15,650 bases of DNA, taken from contig CALLPZ010000096.1 of the NCBI GenBank assembly GCA_938015405.1, positions 1 through 15,650 of the forward strand, read 5' to 3'. Positions 1 to 7,557 of this stretch are shown here, one piece after another. Source of the DNA: an uncultured Pseudanabaenaceae cyanobacterium. GTDB taxonomy: Bacteria; Cyanobacteriota; Cyanobacteriia; PCC-9006; JAAUQQ01. A model generated the notes under the pieces. The model did not search any database and was not told the origin of the DNA. It saw only the letters and a list, made by a program, of their open reading frames with translations. A program made the position numbers and the translations under genes. Position 1 is the first letter of the stretch. Every line of letters starts with the position of its first letter.

Positions 1-1338
1 GAGCATGAGCTGAAGTATGCAGCGGAGCATGACAGCCTAACTCGCCTGGCAAACCGGGCTTACTTTATGGAACGCCTGAATGAGTTGTTACAGCAACCAA
101 GAAAGCGTAAGCAGGACCAGTTTGCCATTCTGTTTATTGACCTGGACCGCTTTAAGGTCATTAACGATAGCCTCGGCCACCTCTGCGGGGACCAGCTCCT
201 GATTCAGGTGAGTAATATTCTTAAGCGCTCCGTCCGCCCGACGGATTTGATTGCGCGATTAGGAGGGGATGAATTTACGATTCTCCTGCGCAATATTTTT
301 GATATCGAGGAAATCATTGCCATTAGCGATCGCATCCAAGCAGAGCTAGCCCATCCCATTTCCTTGGCAGAGAAGTCTGTGTTTGTGACCGCCAGTATTG
401 GCATTGTCCAGGACGATTCTAAATACGATGCAGCCGAGCAAATTCTGCGAGATGCAGACTTAGCCATGTACCAAGCCAAGAGCTTGGGCAAGGCTTGTCA
501 CCAGCTCTTTAGCGAAGAGATGTATGATAAGGCGATCGCTAAGATCACCCTGGAAAATCAGCTACGGGATGCGATAGAGCGGCGTGAATTTCTGCTGTAC
601 TACCAACCCATTTTGGAGTTACAGTCAGGCCGCTTAGCTGGTTTTGAAGCCTTGGTACGTTGGCAACATCCCGAGCGAGGCTTCGTGTCACCGGGTGATT
701 TCATTCCCTTAGCGGAAGAGACCGGGCTGATCATTCCCCTGGGAGATTTCATTCTCGAAGAGGCCTGCCGGCAAATGAGTCTGTGGATAACGCGTTTTCC
801 ACAGTTAGAGCAGCTGAGCGTGAGCGTCAATCTGTCTGAACGGCAAATCCAGAGCCAAGGCTTTATTGAACGGTTGATGGCAGCGGTGACAAGGGCGCAG
901 CTCCAGCCCCACCATCTCAAGCTAGAGATTACTGAGAGTTTGTTGATGGAGAATACAGAACTGACGCTTGTGTTGTTTGAACAACTTCAGTCCCTTGGCT
1001 TCCGTCTGAGTTTGGATGACTTTGGGACGGGATATTCATCGCTCAGCTATCTGCACCGCTTTCCTATTAATACGCTGAAGATCGATCGCTCTTTTATTAA
1101 TTTGATGGAGCCGGGCCATAGTAGCTTTGAAATTGTTCGCACCATTACCTCCCTTGCTCGGACGTTGAAGATGGATTTGGTTGCTGAAGGTGTAGAAACC
1201 CAGGAGCAGGTGGAGCATTTGCGATCGCTGTCCTGTGAGATGGTCCAGGGCTACTTTTTCTCTCGGCCTCTAAGCCATCTCCACGCCACCGAGTATTTGC
1301 ATGAACATTTGGGGAGCGAGTTGCGAGCTGCTGCTTAA
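1..1338 (+). CDS. Diguanylate cyclase/phosphodiesterase (GGDEF-EAL), 5'-truncated by window edge
   Basis: The frame is open from base 1, so the start and any N-terminal sensor domain lie outside the window; 445 residues are visible. The GGDEF domain begins with HDSLTRLANR (residues 10-19), the usual N-terminal signature. The GGDEF motif is intact at bases 262-276, and an RxxD inhibitory site (RPTD) sits five residues before it, so cyclase activity with product feedback is plausible. The EAL domain follows (EAL at bases 646-654). Its metal and catalytic motifs are all recognisable: EALVRW, SVNLS, LEITES, DDFGTGYSSL, LKIDRSF and VAEGVET. Both halves therefore look catalytically competent for making and degrading cyclic-di-GMP. 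Three HIP1 sites lie inside. The gene converges on the haloperoxidase gene. Which activity dominates cannot be told from sequence. Confidence 0.95.
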   Translation, partial: EHELKYAAEHDSLTRLANRAYFMERLNELLQQPRKRKQDQFAILFIDLDRFKVINDSLGHLCGDQLLIQVSNILKRSVRPTDLIARLGGDEFTILLRNIFDIEEIIAISDRIQAELAHPISLAEKSVFVTASIGIVQDDSKYDAAEQILRDADLAMYQAKSLGKACHQLFSEEMYDKAIAKITLENQLRDAIERREFLLYYQPILELQSGRLAGFEALVRWQHPERGFVSPGDFIPLAEETGLIIPLGDFILEEACRQMSLWITRFPQLEQLSVSVNLSERQIQSQGFIERLMAAVTRAQLQPHHLKLEITESLLMENTELTLVLFEQLQSLGFRLSLDDFGTGYSSLSYLHRFPINTLKIDRSFINLMEPGHSSFEIVRTITSLARTLKMDLVAEGVETQEQVEHLRSLSCEMVQGYFFSRPLSHLHATEYLHEHLGSELRAAA

Positions 1339-1439
1339 GAAAAGGATCAGGGTTGACCTTCTACGGGATGTGGGAGGCGCTATGGCTGAATGGGATAGAC
1401 CTAGGATGTTTGCAGCCATGTCACTCGACCTGTGGAGTT

Positions 1440-1479
1440 GAGTCACCTGCAAAGATCTTGGGGGACCTGCAGGCGACTC
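1440..1479. terminator. Imperfect inverted repeat between convergent genes, possible bidirectional terminator
   Basis: GAGTCACCTGC (1440-1450) pairs with GCAGGCGACTC (1469-1479) at 10 of 11 positions around an 18-nt loop. It lies between the stop of the GGDEF-EAL gene and the stop of the convergent haloperoxidase gene. No U-tract follows on either strand, so it is only a possible terminator, judged mainly by position. Confidence 0.35.
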
Positions 1480-1512
1480 AGGTGGCATTACTCGTGATCC
1501 GTCGCTAGATGT

Positions 1513-3537
1513 TTAAGCAACAAATGCACCACTCAATGCCTCCACAGATTTCCAAGCGACAACGGCGAGTAGGTCATTTCCCTTAGAGACTTGTACGCCT
1601 TTATCACTGTTGACCAAACTCAGGTCCTCGATGGCAAAGCCCTTTAAGCTGGTCATCCCCTGTTGGAAGTTGGCAATCAGGTCATAGCCTTCGCCTTCAC
1701 TGAGAACGACGGTGGCTGCACCGTTTCCTCCCAGCCAAACCTCATCCTGGCCTGTGCCACTATCAATTACATCGGCACCACCATTGGCATAGATTTGGTC
1801 ATCACCTGCCCCTCCCAAAATACGATCGGCTTGGTTCCCGCCGTATATCTGATCATCACCATCACCTCCTACCAGTAAGTCTTGGCCGCCATTGCCAGAG
1901 ATATAGTCATTCCCTCCTTTGCCCTCCAGCATTTCATCCGCATCAGTGCCATAGAGATGCAGTGGCTCATGGCTGATGACCTCTCCACCGTTCAAGAAAT
2001 ACTGCACTTGTTTCCAAACTGCCTGGCCAACTTGTTCCCCGAGCTGACGGCCATTGAGGTCACCCTCTTCAAAGTGGATGCCACCATAAATGCGAGAAAT
2101 ACCGCCCTCATCTGCGGCATCATCGAACGTGTCCCAGCTTAAGGTGACATCTTCAGTGGGGGTGACGGCAGGCTCAAAGCGAGAGGTACCTGTTTCGAAG
2201 GTGAGACTTGCCCCGAAGTCTTCGCTGCCCGTGAACAGCTCCAAAATTGTGGCCCCTGCCGCACTAAATGCGCTGTGCCCGGAGGTATATTCCGCAAACG
2301 GAGGAGATGGATCGCTACCTGGGGTTTGATAGGTCAAGAAATTTTCAGCCAAGATGGTTTGGGTGCCTAATCCGGGGCCACCCCAGGCCTCAATCACATA
2401 GCCAGTTTCACCCGTGATCGCATCAACGCCTGTCTCACCGATAAGACCGAGGTTGCCTAGGTCACGAATGGCTCGGACAGGGCGTACATAGTCGTAGGCC
2501 ACCTTCGATTCCCAAGTTGCAATGCCTGCATCAAACACAGCATTGCCCAGGGCGAAGAACAGTACGGCATCTTCATCCAAGGTATGCTCATCCCGAGCAG
2601 AGACAAATTGGCCAAAGCTCATCCATGTTCCTGGGGGAAATGAAGTGCCTCCCCCGTCTTCCCAAAATTCTGCAATCAGTTTTTGCTCATCTGTAAGCGA
2701 TGCACTGACTGCAACAACCGCCTCAGCCTGCTCAATGAAACCAGGATTAATGACGTGGCCCACGAGATCTGAGCTCACGGCTACCGTAGAACCATCGGGC
2801 AGGGTAATGGTCTTGGCATCAAAATTCAGCGAACTCTTCTCGAAGCCAGGTGCAAAAAATGGCTGACTGTTATTGGGACGATGATCGGCACCATCTTTTA
2901 AGCCAAAGGGAATGACCTTGCCCCAGTGAGGGGTTAGGAAGTTTTGGACGCGATCGGCTTCAGCCTCTGATGGCGCGTCAATGGGCACTAGCTCGGGAGT
3001 CCAAGCCGTAATATCTACCCGGTTGTTAAAGCTATTAACGGGGGGATAGTCCGTGACTGCTTGATATTTGTTGAGTTGTCCTGAGCCGTCTTCTCGCCGA
3101 TATTTCATCAGCATTTCGGCCACGGTATTACCGATTCCAGCCGGCGTCGTTGTGTCAGTTGTTGTATTGCTGGAAGAGAAGCCTAACTTTGTCATTAGGG
3201 CATCGAATATCTCGACTTCACTGGGAAAGATCTCACTCAGAATTCGATAGGCTGCAAAGCTCATCGCTTCTGTTTTATTTGCATCTGTATTGCTTGAATC
3301 TGGCCGCTGCAAGCTATCTAGGCTGTCTTGAGAGGGCTTTGCTGTGGTGTCGTAAGATGCCCAGGCATCGAACATCGCAGTATGTAAAATCCCATAGGCG
3401 CGGGATGCAATCGTAGGACCGGGAGATACATTGACGACTGCTAGCTGGACAGCTTTATCCCACAGAACAGAGATACTGGGGCTGGAGTCATCGACAGTGA
3501 CCAGTTGACTAAGGGGATCGAGGAGTAGTCCTGACAT
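1513..3537 (-). CDS. Vanadium-dependent haloperoxidase-like (PAP2 superfamily) protein with C-terminal RTX repeats
   Basis: A 674-residue protein. Residues about 24-60 (LWDKAVQLAVVNVSPGP, then HTAMFDAWASY) resemble the N-terminus of bacterial vanadium haloperoxidase-like proteins. The vanadate-binding signature is present in order: K345-X6-R352P, a TSGH segment (418-421) where many members have PSGH, and S481-R482-X5-H488. The Asp after this His is at X4 rather than the X3 of fungal and algal enzymes. Known members oxidise halides with hydrogen peroxide, and relatives in the superfamily are acid phosphatases. Residues about 534-606 are a run of glycine/aspartate nonapeptides (GGNDYISGN, GGDGDDQIY, GGAGDDQIY), the calcium-binding RTX fold typical of type I secretion. 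There is no Sec signal peptide, which fits that route. No ABC exporter gene is in the window. ATG start at 3537 with only a weak GAG upstream. The gene contains no HIP1 site. Substrate is unknown. Confidence 0.88.
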   Translation of the reverse strand: MSGLLLDPLSQLVTVDDSSPSISVLWDKAVQLAVVNVSPGPTIASRAYGILHTAMFDAWASYDTTAKPSQDSLDSLQRPDSSNTDANKTEAMSFAAYRILSEIFPSEVEIFDALMTKLGFSSSNTTTDTTTPAGIGNTVAEMLMKYRREDGSGQLNKYQAVTDYPPVNSFNNRVDITAWTPELVPIDAPSEAEADRVQNFLTPHWGKVIPFGLKDGADHRPNNSQPFFAPGFEKSSLNFDAKTITLPDGSTVAVSSDLVGHVINPGFIEQAEAVVAVSASLTDEQKLIAEFWEDGGGTSFPPGTWMSFGQFVSARDEHTLDEDAVLFFALGNAVFDAGIATWESKVAYDYVRPVRAIRDLGNLGLIGETGVDAITGETGYVIEAWGGPGLGTQTILAENFLTYQTPGSDPSPPFAEYTSGHSAFSAAGATILELFTGSEDFGASLTFETGTSRFEPAVTPTEDVTLSWDTFDDAADEGGISRIYGGIHFEEGDLNGRQLGEQVGQAVWKQVQYFLNGGEVISHEPLHLYGTDADEMLEGKGGNDYISGNGGQDLLVGGDGDDQIYGGNQADRILGGAGDDQIYANGGADVIDSGTGQDEVWLGGNGAATVVLSEGEGYDLIANFQQGMTSLKGFAIEDLSLVNSDKGVQVSKGNDLLAVVAWKSVEALSGAFVA

Positions 3538-4312
3538 GGTGAAATCTCGCTGTGATGGGGGTTAATACCGATTAGCATTATTAAAATCGATTCCATCATG
3601 AGAAAGATAGATATGCATACCTTTTATGGAGATTTCATATAGCTCCTGAAAAGCTCCGGAATTTTAAGTGTAAATAATCACAAGGGGCAAGGCCCCTTTC
3701 TTGTACGTACTTGCTGGATTTTAGCCTCGTTGAGAGGAGCAGGTTCTTCGTTCCACTCCATTGAATACTGAGATGTTTTGAATGGAAGATTTCATCAGAA
3801 ATTTATATTGACTAGGACACAAAACATGGACCCTATCTTTTGTGTGGCAATGTAAAGATGATTTGTGTGAAAAATAAGGACTATTTGCCTCAGCGTTTGT
3901 CTGAAGACTGTTGGATAATGAGTCTACGAAAATATCTTTTTCAAAAGAATAAAATCTGTGAGATATCGGCTTCTGAATCTTGTTGACGTTCTCTGGGATG
4001 GAGGCTCTAGATTCTAATTACAATTGATGCGTTGAAGCATTCTCTTTCTGTGGAATTATTCAAGTTTATTTCCTCTCCTTTTCATTCTGTGGGGCTGACT
4101 ATGGGGTCGCGTTCGTCATGGAATGTCATGCCCAGGACTATGTGAGTCTGTTGAGAAGCTTGAAAGCGCTTGTGGCTGGGCGGGGCTAAGGATCGAGCTG
4201 TGCTCCTGACTGCTTTGAAGCGAGAGACAATCGCGAGGCGTCTGATTTCCTGAAAGCATTGCTGTTTCCAAAGCCGATAAGCTAAGAACACCGATTCTTT
4301 TCGAGCTTCTCC
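3538..4312. other. 775-bp AT-rich intergenic region between divergent genes
   Basis: No credible coding frame is visible here; the short frames have no recognisable family and no ribosome-binding site. The region must contain the promoters of the haloperoxidase gene (-) and of the P450 gene (+). I cannot place either with confidence, although TTGACT (near 3809) and TTGACG (near 3984) are -35-like. The stretch 3760-4080 is clearly more AT-rich than the flanking genes. One strong hairpin (3682-3698) is listed separately. Confidence 0.6.
3682..3698 (+). terminator. Perfect 7-bp GC-rich hairpin, terminator-like on the plus strand
   Basis: AAGGGGC (3682-3688) pairs perfectly with GCCCCTT (3692-3698) around a 3-nt loop, followed on the plus strand by TTCTTG. 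It resembles a short intrinsic terminator but no plus-strand gene lies just upstream. It may end a small unannotated transcript or act as a structure in the leader of the minus-strand haloperoxidase gene. Confidence 0.35.
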
Positions 4313-5653
4313 ATGACCGCGACTGCGCCTCAACCGCCCGAATCACAGCAGCCCCTGCCCCCCGGAAAACTGGGCCTACCCTTGATTGGCGAAACGCTTA
4401 AATTTTTTACGGACTCTGAGTTTGCCCGTAAACGCCATGCCGAATATGGCCCCGTTTTCAAAACCAGCATCTTTGGTGCGCCTACCGTTTTTCTGAAAGG
4501 ACCCGAAGGCAATCGCTTTATCCTCTCCCACGAGAACGAATACTTTCGCGTGAGCTGGCCGCCGAGCGTCGAAAAACTGCTGGGTCCTCTCTCCCTAGCG
4601 CTCCAGTCCGGTCATGTGCACATGGCTAGGCGGAAACTTCTGGTGCAGGCCTTTCAGCCTAGAGCGCTGGCTGGCTACATTCCCGCCATGGAAGTGATTG
4701 GCGATCGCTATTTTCAGGCCTGGCTTGAGCAAGGAGAACTCACCTGGTATCCCCAACTGCGGAGCTACACCCTCGATGTGGCTTGCAAGTTGCTCATCGG
4801 TCTCGACAATGGTGCTAACACCCGCCTGGGCGAGTTGTTCGAAAGCTGGAATGCTGGGCTCTTTAGTATTCCTATCAATCTGCCCTGGACTGCATTTGGC
4901 AAAGCATTTCGCAATCGTACCGGGCTCCTTAGAGAAATTGAACAGTTGATTCTGCAACGAAAGCAGCAGAGCAAGGCTCCAGAGACGGCGGTGGATGCGT
5001 TGGACATTATGCTCGCTGCCCGCGATGAAGAAACGGGTGAAGGCTTGAGCATCGAGGAGCTGAAGGACCAAGTCTTGCTGCTGCTGTTTGCGGGCCATGA
5101 GACCTTGACCTCTGCCATTGCAAGCTTTTGTCTGCTCACGGCTCAGCACCCCGAAATCTTGGCAAAAGCCCGAGCCGAACAGCAACCCTTCATCGGCCAA
5201 GCGCTTACCCTTGAGAGCTTTAAGCAAATGCCCTACCTGGACTGTGTGATTAAGGAAGTCATGCGCTACTCGCCTCCTGTGGGGGGTGGCTTTCGCAAAG
5301 TGATTAAAGACTGTGACTATGGGGGATACCGCATTCCCAAGGGATGGTCGAGTCTCTATCAAATCACTTCGACCCATAGCGATGCTGATGTTTTTCCGAA
5401 CCCTGATGTCTTTGACCCCAGTCGCTTTGATGCCACTGCGGAGCGACGAGCCCCATTCAGTCACGTTCCATTTGGCGGGGGGCTTCGGGAATGTATTGGT
5501 AAGGAGTTTGCTCGCCTAGAAATGAAGCTATTTGCGGCACGCCTGCTGCAGCGCTATCGCTGGGAGCTTCAAGCCAATCAAGACTTAAGTATGGTTGTTG
5601 TACCAACCCCTAAGCCCCGAGATGGATTGAAAATTACCTTTTCGCAACTGTAG
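4313..5653 (+). CDS. Cytochrome P450, CYP120 family-like
   Basis: A 446-residue protein, full length for a soluble bacterial P450. It resembles Synechocystis CYP120A1 along its length as I recall that sequence. It opens with a proline-rich PPGKLGLPLIGETL segment, then shows WYPQLR (145-150), the I-helix AGHETLTSA (260-268), the K-helix ExxR (E315, R318), PPVGGGFR (321-328), and the heme loop FGGGLRECIG with thiolate Cys394. CYP120A1 is known to hydroxylate retinoic acid, so a retinoid or apocarotenoid substrate is the best guess. That is inference from family. There is no membrane anchor. ATG start at 4313 with a weak upstream GAG. The lipoprotein gene starts 54 bp downstream on the same strand. 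A redox partner (ferredoxin and reductase) would be needed and is not encoded here. Confidence 0.95.
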   Translation: MTATAPQPPESQQPLPPGKLGLPLIGETLKFFTDSEFARKRHAEYGPVFKTSIFGAPTVFLKGPEGNRFILSHENEYFRVSWPPSVEKLLGPLSLALQSGHVHMARRKLLVQAFQPRALAGYIPAMEVIGDRYFQAWLEQGELTWYPQLRSYTLDVACKLLIGLDNGANTRLGELFESWNAGLFSIPINLPWTAFGKAFRNRTGLLREIEQLILQRKQQSKAPETAVDALDIMLAARDEETGEGLSIEELKDQVLLLLFAGHETLTSAIASFCLLTAQHPEILAKARAEQQPFIGQALTLESFKQMPYLDCVIKEVMRYSPPVGGGFRKVIKDCDYGGYRIPKGWSSLYQITSTHSDADVFPNPDVFDPSRFDATAERRAPFSHVPFGGGLRECIGKEFARLEMKLFAARLLQRYRWELQANQDLSMVVVPTPKPRDGLKITFSQL

Positions 5654-5707
5654 GTTTGGCTAGGCTTGTTTTTGGGAAATCAGCAGAGAGAGGATGTAGA
5701 AATAGCT

Positions 5708-6220
5708 ATGAAGCGATCGCAATTTCTACAACTCCTCCTCGGCGCTACTCTTCTCAGCGCTTGCCAACCCTTTTCTGCTGCCATGGGCTTTGACCAACCC
5801 TTCGATTTTGTAAATAGCGACTTAGATCAGGTGACCTACCGTTTCACCGACTCCTCTGTGCCGCCGCGCTACCACCGTAGCTACAGCATTGTCGTGACGG
5901 CCCAAGCCATCACGGTGACTGTGGATAGCTATGGCGACATCGTGGCCGAGAAATCCTTGCCCAGCAGTGCGGCTCAGTTGCAGGCTGCTTGGGTCCTGCT
6001 AGATGAAGCTCGTATTCATCCCGGTCGTAAAGACAATAGTCCACGCTGTACCGGTGGCACTAGCGATCGCATCACTGGCGCTTATCAGGGGGAGACTCGC
6101 TTCTCCGCCTCTCGATATAACTGCGGCGGCGAGTCTGGCCCCATGCAGGGAGACATCGCCGCCGTCAAAGCCTACTTCCAAGGCTTAATTCCAGACTTCG
6201 ATCAGCTCATTCGAACCTAG
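5708..6220 (+). CDS. Small predicted lipoprotein, function unknown
   Basis: A 170-residue protein. I chose the ATG at 5708 over a TTG at 5666 because it begins directly with a lipoprotein signal: MKRSQF, a leucine-rich stretch and the lipobox LSAC with Cys19. A purine-rich GAGAGG sits about 14 nt upstream, slightly far. The mature part has a beta-rich look (VTYRFTDSS, SYSIVVTAQAITVTVDS) and two further cysteines in SPRCTGG and YNCGGE that could form a disulfide in the periplasm. I do not recognise a characterised family. It follows the P450 gene by 54 bp on the same strand and is probably co-transcribed, but nothing ties the two functionally. It converges on the beta-barrel gene, 36 bp between stops. 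Confidence 0.8.
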   Translation: MKRSQFLQLLLGATLLSACQPFSAAMGFDQPFDFVNSDLDQVTYRFTDSSVPPRYHRSYSIVVTAQAITVTVDSYGDIVAEKSLPSSAAQLQAAWVLLDEARIHPGRKDNSPRCTGGTSDRITGAYQGETRFSASRYNCGGESGPMQGDIAAVKAYFQGLIPDFDQLIRT

Positions 6221-6256
6221 TCGGATTATTTTTCTAGAGAACAGTCTGGGCTGTGC

Positions 6257-6733
6257 TTAGAAATTGAAGACCCCCATGACTAGCAGCTCAGCATCCGTAT
6301 CGCCATCCTGAAAAATGTAATTCCCATTCAAGCGAATTGCGGCATTGCGCTGCACATCAAACTCCAGGCCTGCACTCAACATGGGAGACACATCGCCAGT
6401 GCTGTCTGTGTTGTAAGCCAAACCCACACCGCCATAGGGCGTTAGTTTGCTTACAGAAGCATCCACGGTTGCTGCAGCCCGCAATTCGGTCTCATCGCCA
6501 AAAATCACAGCAGGACGTAGGGAAACGCCCAGGCCATTGCCCTGGATTTTGAACTGGGTCAAAGGCACCTTGCCATCGATCGCAAAGCTTGTGCCATCGT
6601 TAAATCCTGTGCGGACACCTGCGCCTACGCTGTATCCCTCCAAGGGACCGGCCATGGCTGCTGGCGCTAAGATTCCGAGCATCAGAGGAGCTGCCAAGAT
6701 GCTGAGGCTACGCAGTTGAGGCAGAGAAGTCAC
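6257..6733 (-). CDS. Small outer-membrane beta-barrel (porin-like) protein, paralog 1
   Basis: I place the start at a GTG (6731-6733). GGAGA lies 7 nt upstream, and the resulting 158-residue protein matches the 157-residue paralog next door. The frame runs further upstream but that sequence has no signal-peptide character. Residues 1-28 form a Sec signal peptide ending AMA before GP. The mature chain is alternating beta strands, and the C-terminus is aromatic (VMGVFNF), the signal recognised by the outer-membrane assembly machinery. At about 130 mature residues it would suit an 8-strand barrel. Blocks shared with the neighbour include GVRT, DGT, SLRP, TELRAA, GLAYN, PMLSAG, QRN and GNYIFQD. 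Function is unknown; it could be a small porin or a structural barrel. Confidence 0.82.
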   Translation of the reverse strand: MTSLPQLRSLSILAAPLMLGILAPAAMAGPLEGYSVGAGVRTGFNDGTSFAIDGKVPLTQFKIQGNGLGVSLRPAVIFGDETELRAAATVDASVSKLTPYGGVGLAYNTDSTGDVSPMLSAGLEFDVQRNAAIRLNGNYIFQDGDTDAELLVMGVFNF

Positions 6734-6893
6734 GGGCGAGTCTCCAAATGAAAGATCCCGCCCAGCATATAGCAGCTTCTCCTCCAAACAAGGGGGAGTT
6801 ACATACTTTTCTATGAGCCGGGTATGACCCTGTCTGAGTAAAATCTGAGCTGAAAGCGCGAGAAGTGTTGGATACAATCCTTGCCTCGCTTGG

Positions 6894-6910
6894 GCTCGAA
6901 CTGTTCGAGC
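6894..6910 (-). terminator. Perfect 7-bp hairpin between the two beta-barrel genes
   Basis: GCTCGAA (6894-6900) pairs perfectly with TTCGAGC (6904-6910) around a 3-nt loop, 26 bp beyond the stop of the upstream barrel gene. No U-tract follows, so it may slow or stabilise mRNA ends rather than be a full intrinsic terminator. It could also be an operator, since it is a symmetric site. Confidence 0.35.
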
Positions 6911-6936
6911 AATGCGATGCTCACTTGAACAGGACT

Positions 6937-7410
6937 CTAAAACGCATAGTTGCCGGTTACTAACATCTCAGTATCTACCTCGTTATCTTGGAAAATATAA
7001 TTTCCGCCCACCCGGACTACAAAATTGCGCTGTAGACTCACATCTACTCCGGCGCTGAGCATTGGGTCCACCTTTTCAGTGCCGTCAACGTTGTATGCCA
7101 AGCCTCCACCGAAGTAAGGCGCAAACCTGCCGATGGCTGCCTCTGTGGTGAAGGCTGCACGGAGTTCGGTTGAGCGATCTAAAATCAAGTCAGGGCGCAG
7201 CGACAGGCTCCAGCGTTCTCCCAGTTGTTTGACTTGGAATTTACCGTTGATGACTAAGCCGGTTCCATCGTGGAAGCTAGTCCGCACACCTGTACCGACG
7301 TAGTGGCGATAGTGACCATTGGAGGGACCAGCGATAGCGGGGGCTGAATAGCTCAGAGCCAGGGGCAGAAAGACACTCAGAATAGTTAAGCGATGATGAC
7401 TCAGAGACAT
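6937..7410 (-). CDS. Small outer-membrane beta-barrel (porin-like) protein, paralog 2
   Basis: A 157-residue protein from an ATG at 7410, with AAGGGA 8 nt upstream. A signal peptide (residues 1-27) ends AIA before GP, the same cleavage context as its neighbour. The mature part is beta-rich and ends in an aromatic residue (VTGNYAF), typical of outer-membrane barrels. It aligns colinearly with the downstream paralog through GVRT.F.DGT, SLRP, TELRAA, GLAYN, PMLSAG, QRN and GNYIFQD, so the pair is a tandem duplication that has since diverged. A gap of about 200 bp with its own hairpin separates them, so the second copy may have its own promoter. Just upstream is an A/T-rich TATATA stretch that could serve as a -10 box. 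Function unknown. Confidence 0.85.
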   Translation of the reverse strand: MSLSHHRLTILSVFLPLALSYSAPAIAGPSNGHYRHYVGTGVRTSFHDGTGLVINGKFQVKQLGERWSLSLRPDLILDRSTELRAAFTTEAAIGRFAPYFGGGLAYNVDGTEKVDPMLSAGVDVSLQRNFVVRVGGNYIFQDNEVDTEMLVTGNYAF

Positions 7411-7480
7411 CGGTAGAATCCCTTGCTATAGAAATATATAGCTGGCGTTCGATTGATGCAGTGGCAGGGCTGGCAAAGGA

Positions 7481-7505
7481 AGCCAGAAACAAACCGTTTC
7501 TGGCT
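7481..7505 (-). terminator. Strong hairpin, probable terminator of the TfoX-domain gene
   Basis: AGCCAGAAAC (7481-7490) and GTTTCTGGCT (7496-7505) form a perfect 10-bp stem with a 5-nt loop. On the minus strand it lies 52 bp past the stop of the TfoX-domain gene and is followed by the partly T-rich TCCTTTG. It would separate that gene from the beta-barrel gene. Confidence 0.6.
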
Positions 7506-7557
7506 GCAGAAAATACTTCTCTTGCCATAAATCATTCCCAGAGCGATTGCCCAACGC

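Noticed and set aside
1722..1947. Short tandem DNA repeats at the 3' end of the haloperoxidase gene
   Set aside because: They encode RTX nonapeptides and are explained by the protein rather than being an independent repeat element.
4595..5464. 289-codon open frame antisense to the P450 gene
   Set aside because: It lies fully inside a clear P450 gene, has no recognisable domain or ribosome-binding site, and is explained by codon composition.
6894..6910. Possible LexA-type SOS box in the GAAC/GTTC palindrome
   Set aside because: The half-sites are separated by one base rather than the four of the Bacillus-type box, and it does not match the cyanobacterial AGTAC-type box; hairpin or other operator is more likely.
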